DNA of 64,000 nucleotides from assembly GCF_004303025.1 (NCBI RefSeq), contig NZ_PJQW01000010.1:83048-147047 (forward strand). Reading direction: 5' to 3'. Shown piece by piece: positions 43,976 to 53,418 of the stretch (within the stretch, counting starts at the first letter, position 1; each line of letters starts with the position of its first letter). The position numbers and the translations under genes were made by a program. Under the pieces are notes generated by a model. That model did no database searches. It was given only the letters and a program-made list of their open reading frames with translations, and was not told the DNA's origin. The DNA is from Flavobacterium sp. J27. Lineage in GTDB: Bacteria > Bacteroidota > Bacteroidia > Flavobacteriales > Flavobacteriaceae.

Positions 43976-45991
43976 ATGAAATCTAGTTTTATTGCCATCC
44001 TATTTCTTTTGGTTACACCTTGTTTGGCACAAGTAAGTGAAACTGACAAAAAGATTCACGCTCTAGAAAAAGAGATTAAAAATTCAAATGGAAGTCATCG
44101 GCTTACCTTATTAGATAGTTTGGCTACTTATATTTATTATCATACTTCTGAAGAGAACGACTCCATTTTTAAAGTGACTATTGCGTATGCTAAAGAATTA
44201 GATTCTATTAATATCGTAGTTAAGCAAGCGACACATCTTTTAGAATTAATAAGCTATAACAGTCAAAATTTCGATGAAGGTAAGTCCTTAATTGCTTCGA
44301 CAAATACGGTACTTCAACAAGCATCTAATTTAGATATAGTAGAAGAATATTACACTTATGTTGCTAATTTTTATTACCAAATAGGCGATTTTGATCAAGC
44401 TATTAAAATTTATAATCAAGCTTTGGTTAGTGCTCAGAAATATAACTCGAAACGTATTGGTGAAATTAAATTTAGGAAAGGAGTAATTTATGTAGACAAA
44501 GGAGATTTTGGTAAAGCATCTCTAAATCTTAAAGAAGCAATTACTTATTTTCAAAGAGAAAATGATACATTAAGTTGGATAGATGCTAAAATGTCAATGT
44601 CTATTTTATATAGTAAAAGCGGATTTTACAAAGAATCCAAAAAAGAAAGAAAAGAACAAATTGACCTTGCAAGAAAGCTGAAATCATATAATAATTTAGG
44701 CTTAATTTATTTTAATATGGCTGCTGATGATAATAAAGAAGGTTTACAAAATGAACGTATTTCTAATTTAAAATTAGCACTAAAAAGCAATGAAAAATCA
44801 AAGTACAAAGATTATTTTGAACCCATATTTAAAGCCACTTTAACGGTTGCTTATGCAGAAAACGATAGTTTGGAAAAAGCGGCAAACCTTCTTACTGCTT
44901 TAGAAAAGAACAGGGAAGCGTTTACAAATAATTATAACGATGCCTTTTATTTGGAAGCAAAAAAACAGGTTTTATTTGCCCAAAATAAATTTCCTCAAGC
45001 TATACATTATGGTAAACAATATCTTGAATTAAAAAAACAAGGTAAACAATATGAAGAAATTCAAGAAGCAGAAAAATTCTTAGCCAAAGCTTATGAGAAA
45101 GTTGGTAACGATAAGGAAGCATTATTACATTATAAAAACTTTACTCATATAAAAGATTCTATCGAAAATATACAAAAAATTAGAGTATTAGCTTATTATC
45201 AGACCTTGTATGAAACTAAAAAAAGAGACTTAACGATTGAAAATCAAAAAGCGAATATTGCATTATTAGATTCTAAAAATAAAATTATGCAACAATGGGG
45301 GTTGTTTGGGGGTTTAGGCTTAGTTAGTATTTTTGGGTTCTTATATATTCTTCGTTCACGTAATTTTGCTAAAAGTGAGCAAAAAGCGCAAGAAAAGTTT
45401 ACGCAAGATATTATTATAGCACAAGAAGAAGAGCGTACTCGAGTGGCTTTGGAACTGCATGATAGTGTAGGGCAACAATTAATGCTCTTAACTCGTAAAT
45501 CAAAAAACAGTAATGATCCGAGTATGGAAGTTTTAGCTAAAGATGCTTTACAAAGTATACGATCTATTTCTCAAGGATTGCATCCAGTAGTATTAGAACG
45601 CTTAGGGTTTACGGCTGGAATTAACGATTTAATTCATACCATAGATGCCAATACCGATCTCTTTTTTACGGTAGATATAGAACCAATCGATTCATTTTTA
45701 GATAAAGATAAGTCCTTACATGTTTACCGAATTATTCAAGAGGTATTAACCAATATCATAAAGCATGCTCAAGCTACATCGGTTACTATAGACATACATA
45801 AAGTAAAATCATCTATTAAAATTAACATCGAAGATAACGGTAAAGGCTTCGATTTTGAACAGCAAATAAAAATATCTAAAAGTCTTGGAATGAAATCTTT
45901 AATTGAAAGAAGTAAAATTATCATTGGTAAACTCAATATTAATTCAACCCTTAACGAAGGTACAATAACTCAGTTAACATTTCCTGTTTAA
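43976..45991 (+). CDS. TPR-containing sensor histidine kinase (HisKA_3/NarX type)
   Basis: 671 aa. Signal peptide (MKSSFIAILFLLVTPCLA), periplasmic TPR repeats from about 60 to 400, one membrane helix (WGLFGGLGLVSIFGFLYIL near 440), then a HisKA_3 dimerisation helix with phospho-accepting His in RTRVALELHDSVGQQLMLLT. A HATPase_c domain follows (N box QEVLTNIIKHAQATSVTI, G1 box IEDNGKGFDF, G2 SLGMKSL). The kinase would autophosphorylate and pass phosphate to the LuxR-type regulator encoded 42 bases downstream. The signal is unknown. Confidence 0.92.
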   Translation: MKSSFIAILFLLVTPCLAQVSETDKKIHALEKEIKNSNGSHRLTLLDSLATYIYYHTSEENDSIFKVTIAYAKELDSINIVVKQATHLLELISYNSQNFDEGKSLIASTNTVLQQASNLDIVEEYYTYVANFYYQIGDFDQAIKIYNQALVSAQKYNSKRIGEIKFRKGVIYVDKGDFGKASLNLKEAITYFQRENDTLSWIDAKMSMSILYSKSGFYKESKKERKEQIDLARKLKSYNNLGLIYFNMAADDNKEGLQNERISNLKLALKSNEKSKYKDYFEPIFKATLTVAYAENDSLEKAANLLTALEKNREAFTNNYNDAFYLEAKKQVLFAQNKFPQAIHYGKQYLELKKQGKQYEEIQEAEKFLAKAYEKVGNDKEALLHYKNFTHIKDSIENIQKIRVLAYYQTLYETKKRDLTIENQKANIALLDSKNKIMQQWGLFGGLGLVSIFGFLYILRSRNFAKSEQKAQEKFTQDIIIAQEEERTRVALELHDSVGQQLMLLTRKSKNSNDPSMEVLAKDALQSIRSISQGLHPVVLERLGFTAGINDLIHTIDANTDLFFTVDIEPIDSFLDKDKSLHVYRIIQEVLTNIIKHAQATSVTIDIHKVKSSIKINIEDNGKGFDFEQQIKISKSLGMKSLIERSKIIIGKLNINSTLNEGTITQLTFPV

Positions 45992-46033
45992 AATAGAAAT
46001 TGTATTTTGCTATATTTTTAACCAATAATTAAA

Positions 46034-46681
46034 ATGAATAAAAAAGCGGTTTCTATTATCGTTGCAGACGATCATCCTATTATGTTAAAAGGATTAACAG
46101 AAGAACTTGAAAATGCAGGTTATACCATTGTTGCTACCGCAAATAATGGGGCAGCAGCTGTCGAAATGATCGCATTACATAAACCCAAAATTGCTATGCT
46201 AGACATAGAAATGCCTTTTTTTAATGGTTTTGAAGTAATCAAAAACTGCTCTAATCTAGAATTAGACACGAAGTTTATTGTAATGACTTATCACAAAGAG
46301 AAAGGGTTTATTGTACAAGCTAAAAAAGTGGGAACACATGGCTACTTGCTAAAAGAAGACAATTTAGAAGAAATCGAAGCTTGTATCGAAGCTGTTTTAT
46401 TTGATGAGTTCTATTTTAGCTCTTCATTTCAAGAAGATATTAAACATACTGTAGATAATGAACTTCGAAAAGTAGCTTTATTAACCCCTTCAGAAAGAAC
46501 CATCATTCGACTTATTGCCCAAGGTAAAAATTCTGCAGAAATTTGTGAAACTTTAAAAGTATCTAAAAGAACCATTGAAAAACATAGGGCTAATATTATA
46601 GGAAAATTAGAACTAGAACCTTCTCAAGATACCTTAACACAATGGGCAAACGATTACAAAGAAATTATTAAATCGTTATAA
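46034..46681 (+). CDS. LuxR-type (NarL family) response regulator
   Basis: 215 aa. Receiver domain with acidic pocket ADDHP, phospho-acceptor Asp in KPKIAMLDIEMPFFNGFE, switch Thr in VMTYHKEKG and Lys in GYLLKED. The C-terminal LuxR helix-turn-helix is LTPSERTIIRLIAQGKNSAE then ICETLKVSKRTIEKHRANI. It is paired with the histidine kinase upstream. The two following transcription units share a 43-bp upstream element, which is the best guess for its binding site. Confidence 0.93.
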   Translation: MNKKAVSIIVADDHPIMLKGLTEELENAGYTIVATANNGAAAVEMIALHKPKIAMLDIEMPFFNGFEVIKNCSNLELDTKFIVMTYHKEKGFIVQAKKVGTHGYLLKEDNLEEIEACIEAVLFDEFYFSSSFQEDIKHTVDNELRKVALLTPSERTIIRLIAQGKNSAEICETLKVSKRTIEKHRANIIGKLELEPSQDTLTQWANDYKEIIKSL

Positions 46682-46999
46682 ATAGATTATTTATCTAACA
46701 AGATAGTTTATATAAAAAACTTCTTCCTACGTAAACTACGAATTAATTGCTTTACCTACGTATTTTATAGTGTTTTTAAAAAACTGAAATTGCATTATCA
46801 TTAAAATACATTTTTACCAATTTAAATCAGTAAGTAAAATTATATTTTTATTTCCAATTGTTTTTTTATTCAATTTGAAGTACTAAAAATTAATTCTGCA
46901 ACATGTCGACATAAATTTCAATTGAAAATTGCAAGCTGTTTGAATGGTAAAAAAGTTTTGATACATGATAAAAACAAGTGTAATTTAAAAACAAATAAT
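46682..46999. other. Intergenic region after the two-component genes
   Basis: 318 bases without a convincing gene. It contains one copy of the 43-bp shared element (46727-46769) and AT-rich DNA before the ATG at 47000. A TTG-started extension of the next gene into this region (from 46922) is unlikely. Confidence 0.6.
46727..46769 (+). promoter_or_regulatory. Shared 43-bp regulatory element, copy 1
   Basis: Contains TACGTAA-N-CTACG, TTGCTTT and TACGTATTTTATA at the same positions as the copy at 47573-47615, aligning without a gap. It lies 230 bases before the ATG at 47000. No TAnnTTTG box is found at the distance used by copy 2. Confidence 0.65.
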
Positions 47000-47479
47000 A
47001 TGAACGATTTAAAACAAAAACCAGAAGTAGCAGAAGCAAGTGATGCACTTTTGAGAAAAACATTAAGTACGTCGATGACGGCAGGGAAAGTAGATAATTA
47101 TATGCTCGAAAGAAGTAAATTATTAGTTCCTATAGATGCTACATTAGACTTAAAACTATTAGGTTTCGATGGTAGATTAAAATGCGTACCAAAAGACACT
47201 AAAAAATACCCTCATAAATGGGAACATAGAGTGTATGGTGCAGGTATAATCGATATTGATAATTTGAATGGTATATTGTCTACTGGCTATACTAATTGGG
47301 ATGGTCTTTGGGCAAACACAACTTCCGCAGGGGTTACTGCTGGAGAAGCTGGTGCAGGTGTAGTAGTAGTAGTCTTTTTTAGAAAAGACGGAACACCCAT
47401 AGGCGATTTTAGAGGTATACCAACAGGTAAGTTAGGAATTGCTGGCGCAGGAGGCGCAGGAGAATGGCAAAAAATATAA
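47000..47479 (+). CDS. Uncharacterised 159-aa Gly-rich protein
   Basis: From ATG 47000 the protein has 159 residues and no signal peptide. The N-terminal 60 residues are helical and polar (EVAEASDALLRKTLSTSMTA). The C-terminal 90 alternate strands and glycine turns (GRLKCVPKDTKKYPHKWEHR, then GEAGAGVVVVVFFRKDGTPI), suggesting a compact beta-barrel or sandwich ending in a Gly/Ala-rich strand (KLGIAGAGGAGEWQKI). I do not recognise the family. It has a terminator after it and shares a 43-bp upstream element with the adhesin gene, so it is likely part of the same two-component regulon. The longer frame from a TTG at 46922 is less likely. Confidence 0.65.
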   Translation: MNDLKQKPEVAEASDALLRKTLSTSMTAGKVDNYMLERSKLLVPIDATLDLKLLGFDGRLKCVPKDTKKYPHKWEHRVYGAGIIDIDNLNGILSTGYTNWDGLWANTTSAGVTAGEAGAGVVVVVFFRKDGTPIGDFRGIPTGKLGIAGAGGAGEWQKI

Positions 47480-47525
47480 TTTTTTACTATACTATTTTTA
47501 TTTAAGTTCCCAATAATCAAACGAA

Positions 47526-47564
47526 AAAGACCTTAACAAGAATAATTGTTTAAGGTCTTTTATT
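47526..47564 (+). terminator. Intrinsic terminator after the 159-aa gene
   Basis: AAAGACCTTAA (47526-47536) and TTAAGGTCTTT (47550-47560) form an 11-bp stem with a 13-base loop in a T-rich context. Confidence 0.8.
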
Positions 47565-47572
47565 TGTTTACT

Positions 47573-47639
47573 ATACGTAACCTACGTAATTTTTGCTTTC
47601 GTTACGTATTTTATAAAAATAACGATGAGTATAGTTTTG
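47573..47639 (+). promoter_or_regulatory. Shared 43-bp regulatory element, copy 2, with promoter
   Basis: Element copy at 47573-47615, then 16 bases, then TAGTTTTG (47632-47639), a full -7 box; the -33 region is TTT rather than TTG, as expected for an activator-dependent promoter. The element contains three TACG-centred sites. It precedes the T9SS adhesin gene by about 20 bases. Confidence 0.7.
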
Positions 47640-47660
47640 TGTTATTAAACTTTTTTACTC

Positions 47661-50600
47661 ATGAAAATAAAAATTACTTTAATCGCAGGATTATTTTTTG
47701 TTTTAGGAATTAGTTTGTTGTATGCTCAAACTTCTCCTGTTTCAGAATTTTCGGCGTATCCTGCTTTAGGAAATAGTGTGCCACATACTGTTTTTTTTAC
47801 CAATCAGTCTACTTCAGCAGACACTTGGTTGTGGAATTTTGGAGATGGTTCCACTTCTACCAGCATGAATCCAATTCATACTTATACCACAACTGGAGCT
47901 TATACGGTTTCTCTAAAAGCTGATAATACAACTAATGGTACTTCTGATATAATCACGAAAGTAGATGAGATTAAAATTTCTATACCAAATGCTATAATTG
48001 GCGGATCTCAGCAAACAGGCTGTGGCCCTTTTACTATGAATTTTTCAGATGCTTCTACAGCCAATGGAGCTCCTTTAGTGAGTTGGTCTTGGGATTTTGG
48101 AGATGGAAATACTTCAACTAACCAGAATCCTTCACACACCTATGAAAATAGTGGAGTTTATACTGTTTCGCTACTAATAACAGACGGTTTTGGAAATTCA
48201 GATACAGCTACTTTTACTAATATGGTTGAGGTTACTGGTCCAAATTTAGCATTCGAAGTAGATCACACACTAATTCTATCTAATAGTAGTGTTGCTTTTA
48301 CAAATTTATCTAATTCTGCTTCTGCTGTTGCTACATGGACTTGGGATTTTGGAGACGGAACACCAATTAGCAATCAACAAAACCCAACCCATACCTATGT
48401 AACTCCTGGAGACTATAATGTAAGTTTAACGGCTTTGGATGTAGATGGTTGCTCCAAAACAATTACTAAAACAGCTTATGTCAAGGTTGTTGCTGCTCCT
48501 GTAAATGTAGTGGTTAATAATGACACAGGCTCCTGTAATGCTTCTGTATCACTTCCTGATTTTGATGGGGCATCCAATGGAAATGCCATCCAATTAGACG
48601 GAGTTAACGATTATGTTACCGCACCGCTTCCTAGTTTATTTAATAGCATTAGTACCAATGATTTTACGGTCGAAATGTGGGTAAACAGAACTTCCTCGGG
48701 AGCAAGTACGAGGTTAATTTTTGCTCAATTTAATAATACAAATTTTGTAAGTTCTTTGGTTAATTCTTCTGGTGTATTTTATGTTTTTGTACATAGTAAT
48801 GGTGTAGTGTATAGTGTAAATACTACTTATGTACTTCCTTTAAATCAATGGGTACATACTGCTTTTCGATGGAATGCTACTTCGAAAACAATTAGCGTTC
48901 TTATTAATGGTTCTCCTAGAGCTACCATTAGTGGAGGTAGTAGTAGCTTAGGAACTTCAAATCGAATGACTATCGGAAGTAAAACTGATGGAAGTCAAGT
49001 TTTTGGAGGTAAAATTGACGAAATAAGAATCTGGGATTTACAAAGAAGCGATGCAGATATTGTAGACAATATGAACACTTGTGTTTCTGAAACAAGTCCC
49101 AATTTAATTACGTATTATAAAATGAATGAAATTACAGGTAGTTCCAATGCTATTGATGCATCAGGAAATGGTTATGATGGCACGTTAATCAATTGTGATA
49201 CCAGTACAGCTTGGACAACGGGTACGGTTTCTTGTGGATTATATGCTACCAATGATGTTACTAATTCTAATAACGCTTCAGGTGTTTATTCTTTGGGTAA
49301 TACTACAATAACTTGGACGGTATCAAATACTTCGGGAGATACAGTTACTTGCACGCAACAAATTACAGTTGAAGATACCGAAAACCCAGTTATAAGTTGT
49401 CTGTCTGCTATTACAATCAATACAGACACAGGTTCATGTACTTCAACAGCTTCCCTTGGTACTCCAACAGCTACAGATAATTGTGGTGTGCCAACGATAA
49501 CTAACGATGCACCAACTGCTTTTCCTATTGGAAATACAACTGTAACTTGGACTGCCACTGATAATGCAGGAAACACGGCCACTTGTACTCAAATAGTTAC
49601 AGTTGAAGATACCGAAAACCCAGTTATAAGTTGTCCTTCTGCAATTACCATAAGTACTGATATCGGTTCATGTACTTCATCAGCTTCCCTTGGTACTCCA
49701 ACAGCTACAGATAATTGTGGAGTGCCAACGATAACTAACGATGCACCAACTGCTTTTCCTATTGGAAATACAACTGTAACTTGGACAGCTACAGACAATT
49801 CAGGAAACACGGCCACTTGTACTCAAATAGTTACAGTTGAAGATACCGAAAACCCAGTTGTAAGTTGTCCTTCTGCAATTACTATAAGTACTGATATCGG
49901 TTCATGTACTTCAACAGCTTCCATTGGTACTCCAACAGCTACAGATAATTGTGGAGTGCCAACGATAACTAACGATGCGCCAACTGCTTTTCCTATTGGA
50001 AATACAACTGTAACTTGGACTGCCACAGACAATGCTGGAAATACGGTCACTTGTACTCAAATAGTTACGGTTGAGGATACAGAAAACCCAACTGCTATAA
50101 CGCAAGATATTACAGTGTCTCTAGATAATTCTGGAAATGCAACGATTACTCCAGCAATGATTAATAATGGAAGTTATGATAATTGTTCAGTTGCTCTATT
50201 GGTTTTAGATAGAGATACGTTTAGTTGTGTAGATGTGGAAACTCCAGTTTTAGTTACTCTTACTATAACTGATGCAAGTGGAAACAGTAGTAGTGCTACT
50301 GCTCTTGTTACCGTAGAAGATAATAATGCTCCTATTGTATTTACACAAGATATTAGTATGGTTTTAGATGCTTCAGGTACAGCCATAATTACTCCAGAAA
50401 TGATAAACAATGGTAGTTATGATGATTGTGGTATAGAAAGTTTCCAACTAAGTATAGCAACTTTTACTTGCCCTAGATTAGACGAAGCGCAATTAGTTAC
50501 CCTTACCGTAATTGATGTTAATGGAAATAGTAGTACAGGAGATGCTTATGTTTCTTTTACTGGATTTGATTTAGATTTAGATGGTATAGCCGATTCTTGT

Positions 50601-50891
50601 GATGCTGAACAAAATCCAGATGTAACTCCGAATTTAGGTATTTCACCAAATGATGATGGTGAAAACGATACTTGGATCATAGAAAATATTACCAATTTCC
50701 CCAAAGCAAAGATTGAAGTGTTTGATAGAAATGGAGTAGCTGTTTTTAATGCAATTGATTACCAAAACGATTGGAGAGGATTAAAACAAAATAGTGGAGA
50801 ATTACTACCTGTTGGTTCATATTATTTTGTAATCAACATTTTTGGAGATGGTTCTTTGTTTATTAAAGGCTGGTTGTACATTAATTACTAA
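47661..50891 (+). CDS. Large T9SS-secreted PKD/LamG/HYR repeat protein
   Basis: 1076 aa. Signal peptide (MKIKITLIAGLFFVLGISLL), then three PKD domains marked by WLWNFGDGSTSTSMNPIHTY, WSWDFGDGNTSTNQNPSHTY and WTWDFGDGTPISNQQNPTHT. A LamG/concanavalin-like domain spans about 300-470 (DFTVEMWVNRTSSGASTRLI). HYR repeats follow, of which three 78-residue copies are almost identical (ENPVISCPSAITISTDIGSC). A T9SS type B sorting domain (NLGISPNDDGENDTWIIENI to the C terminus) ends the protein. It should be exported by type IX secretion and held at the cell surface as an adhesin. A PorP/SprF gene follows after 18 bases, as is typical. Confidence 0.93.
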   Translation: MKIKITLIAGLFFVLGISLLYAQTSPVSEFSAYPALGNSVPHTVFFTNQSTSADTWLWNFGDGSTSTSMNPIHTYTTTGAYTVSLKADNTTNGTSDIITKVDEIKISIPNAIIGGSQQTGCGPFTMNFSDASTANGAPLVSWSWDFGDGNTSTNQNPSHTYENSGVYTVSLLITDGFGNSDTATFTNMVEVTGPNLAFEVDHTLILSNSSVAFTNLSNSASAVATWTWDFGDGTPISNQQNPTHTYVTPGDYNVSLTALDVDGCSKTITKTAYVKVVAAPVNVVVNNDTGSCNASVSLPDFDGASNGNAIQLDGVNDYVTAPLPSLFNSISTNDFTVEMWVNRTSSGASTRLIFAQFNNTNFVSSLVNSSGVFYVFVHSNGVVYSVNTTYVLPLNQWVHTAFRWNATSKTISVLINGSPRATISGGSSSLGTSNRMTIGSKTDGSQVFGGKIDEIRIWDLQRSDADIVDNMNTCVSETSPNLITYYKMNEITGSSNAIDASGNGYDGTLINCDTSTAWTTGTVSCGLYATNDVTNSNNASGVYSLGNTTITWTVSNTSGDTVTCTQQITVEDTENPVISCLSAITINTDTGSCTSTASLGTPTATDNCGVPTITNDAPTAFPIGNTTVTWTATDNAGNTATCTQIVTVEDTENPVISCPSAITISTDIGSCTSSASLGTPTATDNCGVPTITNDAPTAFPIGNTTVTWTATDNSGNTATCTQIVTVEDTENPVVSCPSAITISTDIGSCTSTASIGTPTATDNCGVPTITNDAPTAFPIGNTTVTWTATDNAGNTVTCTQIVTVEDTENPTAITQDITVSLDNSGNATITPAMINNGSYDNCSVALLVLDRDTFSCVDVETPVLVTLTITDASGNSSSATALVTVEDNNAPIVFTQDISMVLDASGTAIITPEMINNGSYDDCGIESFQLSIATFTCPRLDEAQLVTLTVIDVNGNSSTGDAYVSFTGFDLDLDGIADSCDAEQNPDVTPNLGISPNDDGENDTWIIENITNFPKAKIEVFDRNGVAVFNAIDYQNDWRGLKQNSGELLPVGSYYFVINIFGDGSLFIKGWLYINY
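49365..50066 (+). repeat. Three tandem 234-bp coding repeats (HYR modules)
   Basis: Copies start at 49365, 49599 and 49833, each exactly 234 bp (78 codons), differing at only a few positions; a fourth, diverged module begins at 50067. The near identity at DNA level shows recent expansion or gene conversion, and the copy number may vary between strains. Confidence 0.9.
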
Positions 50892-50909
50892 ATTATTATA
50901 TAAAAACAT

Positions 50910-51782
50910 ATGAAACTATATACATTTTATTTATTCTTGTTGGTTTTTTTACTAACCATGGGCGTTAACGCTCAAATAGAACCAACGTATTCCTTATACC
51001 GCTACAACACTCATTTTTTTAATCCAGCAGCTTTTGGTAATGAAGAAAAAGTAGCTATTACAACTAATTTTAGAAGTCAGTTTTTAGGGATAGATAATGC
51101 ACCCGAAACGCAAAGCATTAGTTTAGGTATACCTTTAAGCGAAAGAATAAAAATAGGGACAGTTGTTATTGCAGACAAAGTTTTTATAGAAAGCAACACG
51201 TCTTTATTTGCTAGTTTCTCTTATGGCATTTCAATAGGAAAGGAAACCAACTTATTGTTTGGATTACAGGCAGGTGGCTCCTTTGTAAGTATCGATTTTG
51301 GAAAATTAAATTTACCAGCCGATCCTCATCTTTCTCAAGATACTCAGTATTTTAATCCCAATATAGGTATTGGTTTTTATTTAAAAAATGAAAATTATTT
51401 TGGATCATTATCAGTTCCAAGACTTTTTGAAACCGATCGAGTTGCTGATGAAAATGGTGTAGCAACACAAGCCAATAATAAAGCAGAACTCTATCTTTCT
51501 GGAGGATATTATTTCAATTTGAGTCATAATTTAAAATTGATTCCATCTACTTTAGTACGTTTCTCTGAAAGAGAAATAATTGCTGATGCGACTGCTACTT
51601 TTCAATTTTTCGAAAAGTTTGATTTGGGAGCAAACTATAGAGTAGATAGAGCTATAGGTGGACTTTTTTATATTACGATTAAAAACCGACTAAAATTAGG
51701 TTACGCTTATGAATCTAATTTGAGCGATATTAATAAATATGATAATGGCACGCACGAATTTGGATTGTATTTTCAATTTTAA
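50910..51782 (+). CDS. PorP/SprF-family type IX secretion-associated membrane protein
   Basis: 290 aa. Signal peptide (MKLYTFYLFLLVFLLTMGVN) then the PorP/SprF start QIEPTYSLYRYNTHFFNPAAFGNEEK, with Y-x-x-N-x-x-x-F-N-P-A. A 14-strand outer-membrane barrel follows (for example FASFSYGISIGKETNLLFGL) and ends in an aromatic (HEFGLYFQF). Members work with T9SS to secrete or anchor the large type B-sorted protein encoded directly upstream. A terminator follows at 51810. Confidence 0.92.
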   Translation: MKLYTFYLFLLVFLLTMGVNAQIEPTYSLYRYNTHFFNPAAFGNEEKVAITTNFRSQFLGIDNAPETQSISLGIPLSERIKIGTVVIADKVFIESNTSLFASFSYGISIGKETNLLFGLQAGGSFVSIDFGKLNLPADPHLSQDTQYFNPNIGIGFYLKNENYFGSLSVPRLFETDRVADENGVATQANNKAELYLSGGYYFNLSHNLKLIPSTLVRFSEREIIADATATFQFFEKFDLGANYRVDRAIGGLFYITIKNRLKLGYAYESNLSDINKYDNGTHEFGLYFQF

Positions 51783-51809
51783 ATATTGATTGGACATAAT
51801 TCAATTTAA

Positions 51810-51834
51810 CCACTCAGTAAAATGAGTGGTTTTT
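51810..51834 (+). terminator. Intrinsic terminator of the adhesin operon
   Basis: CCACTCA-GTAAAA-TGAGTGG followed by five T; a 7-bp stem with a 6-base loop, 27 bases after the PorP/SprF stop. Confidence 0.85.
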
Positions 51835-52150
51835 ATTTGTATTCTTTATCAATAAACATATTCTCATGTAATTCATATTTCCATTTAGTTGCAATAAAAT
51901 CAGGCGAATCTATTTCTTTACAATCTTCATTTTCTTTTGGTAGACTATGGTTCTTTTATTCTTAATTTCAACTAGAAAATTGGAACACTCCAAAAAATTC
52001 GTAATTTTTATTGCTATAGTTTCAGGATTTCCTTCTTTTGTTAAAATATAAAATTTTGGTTTGGTAAGAATATTGATAATTTTTATTTCTAATGAATCAA
52101 TTGATTCAATTGTTTTAGTGTGAATATTATGGAATATTATGGAATCTTAT
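51833..52150 (-). pseudogene. Frameshifted remnant of a small gene
   Basis: On the minus strand two overlapping open stretches in different frames look like one broken gene. The upstream part reads KTIESIDSLEIKIINILTKP then KFYILTKEGNPETIAIKITN with no start codon and ends at a TAG near 51910. The downstream part in another frame reads HSLPKENEDCKEIDSPDFIA then TKWKYELHENMFIDKEYK and stops at 51833. A single indel near 51945 would join them. The family is not recognised. Confidence 0.45.
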
Positions 52151-52520
52151 GGTGTCAATTTTAACTTGTCCATAGCTTTTGATGAAAAAAGAAAGTAAAC
52201 TAATTATTTTATGACGTTTTTTCATTTTTCAAAATATGGGTAACAGTGCGGTATAGAGTTAGTTATGAAGTTACGACCACGATTTTTCACAATTTGTATG
52301 TATGCAAAATAAATTTTCGTCGATTTATCTAATTTTGTTCATATATGCGAAATTTATTGTCACTTTTTTTATTTCTCAAATATATCCTTTTCCTTTTAGG
52401 TTTGTAATGCACTTTAATTTAAAAACTTGTATACGTTTAATGGAAGCATAAAACTCCAACTTTTGCGGGTTAGCCTAAAAAATGTAAACCCTATGTTAAT
52501 AGTTTGTTGTTGTTATACTA
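52151..52520. other. Gene-free AT-rich spacer
   Basis: No gene is seen. A segment at 52245-52290 (GTAACAGTGCGGTATAGAGT followed by TAGTTATGAAGTTACGACC) and the 3' end near 52490 look like fragments of the imperfect palindromes common between cassette-like genes in this phylum. Confidence 0.5.
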
Positions 52521-52946
52521 TTAAGAGGTCTGCTTAACACTGTCTCTAATTGCAGTTTCAAGTATATCAATATTGATGTCTTTAAGTGTTTTGAACTTAA
52601 TACAATAGCCAGTTACGCTTGCTTTACCTATTGTTTTACCATAGGTTGTAGCTAAATACTTTTTATCTTGAATACCCATAATATAAACTGATATTCCTGT
52701 CGTGTTTGTGCTAATACCAACTTGGTAAAATTCTTTGGTTTTACCGTCAGTATAATTTATTGTCAGAAGACCATAGCCAATATTAGGATTGGTAACAATT
52801 TTCCCTTTTTCGTTCGTACCGTCTAAATACCACAATTTACCTTTTGGAAATACTTTAAGTATACGTTTATGTAAAACTTCAATGTCTGAACGTTTTGTTT
52901 CAGGTTGGGAAGCAATGTAATTCTTTATTTGTTCTTGAATGTCCAT
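52521..52946 (-). CDS. DUF1801-family protein
   Basis: 141 aa, cytoplasmic. The DUF1801 (YdhG-like) fold is shown by ASQPETKRSDIEVLHKRILK at the N terminus, followed by LWYLDGTNEKGKIVTNPNIG, the strand run YGLLTINYTDGKTKEFYQVG and the C-terminal TGYCIKFKTLKDINIDILE. Function is not known; the family is often found as isolated cassettes. It stands alone with large flanking spacers and no co-directional partner, consistent with lateral acquisition. Confidence 0.85.
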   Translation of the reverse strand: MDIQEQIKNYIASQPETKRSDIEVLHKRILKVFPKGKLWYLDGTNEKGKIVTNPNIGYGLLTINYTDGKTKEFYQVGISTNTTGISVYIMGIQDKKYLATTYGKTIGKASVTGYCIKFKTLKDINIDILETAIRDSVKQTS

Positions 52947-53418
52947 TTTGTTCTTTTATTGTTTTGGTTTACAATAATTGTAACTCGTTTGTATAGGTTG
53001 CAAATCACACAAATTTAACTTTTTAGTGTACTAAGTATAACAAATTTTAAATTCTATTTCTCAAATATACCTTTTTTAATTATTCATAAAAATATACTTA
53101 AAAGATGTAGAATGACGTTCTTCAATTTCTTGATAATATCAGTTAATTACAAAAAAATCCACTTTAGGTTGTTCGAAAAGCGGTTCACGTTTAGTTTGTT
53201 TTTAACAATTTTGCGTTGAGTTTTAATTCAAATTTCGTCCAGTTTGGCTTGTTTCAGTTCGGATCGCTCAGTTTGGTATTAGTATTTTTTCAACTTTAAA
53301 TCCTCCCTAAAACCCCAATCGCGCCAAATGGTTGTTGTAGGCAGTTTTTTCTTTTCATAGTGTCACATGCTTTTCTTCTCGGATCTTTGATTACTTAAGT
53401 TTTAGTCTAGGTTAGGCT
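52947..53418. other. Gene-free spacer of about 470 bases
   Basis: No coding sequence is seen. It contains cassette-boundary-like phrases (AACTCGTTTGTATAGGTTGC near 52981, CCAAATGGTTGTTGTAGGCA near 53324) and direct repeats of the TTTAGTTTG type around 53190. Confidence 0.5.

Noticed and set aside
49286..50105. Antisense open frames over the HYR repeats
   Set aside because: They recur with the 234-bp period, are a by-product of the codon bias of the repeat modules and have no promoter or independent homology.
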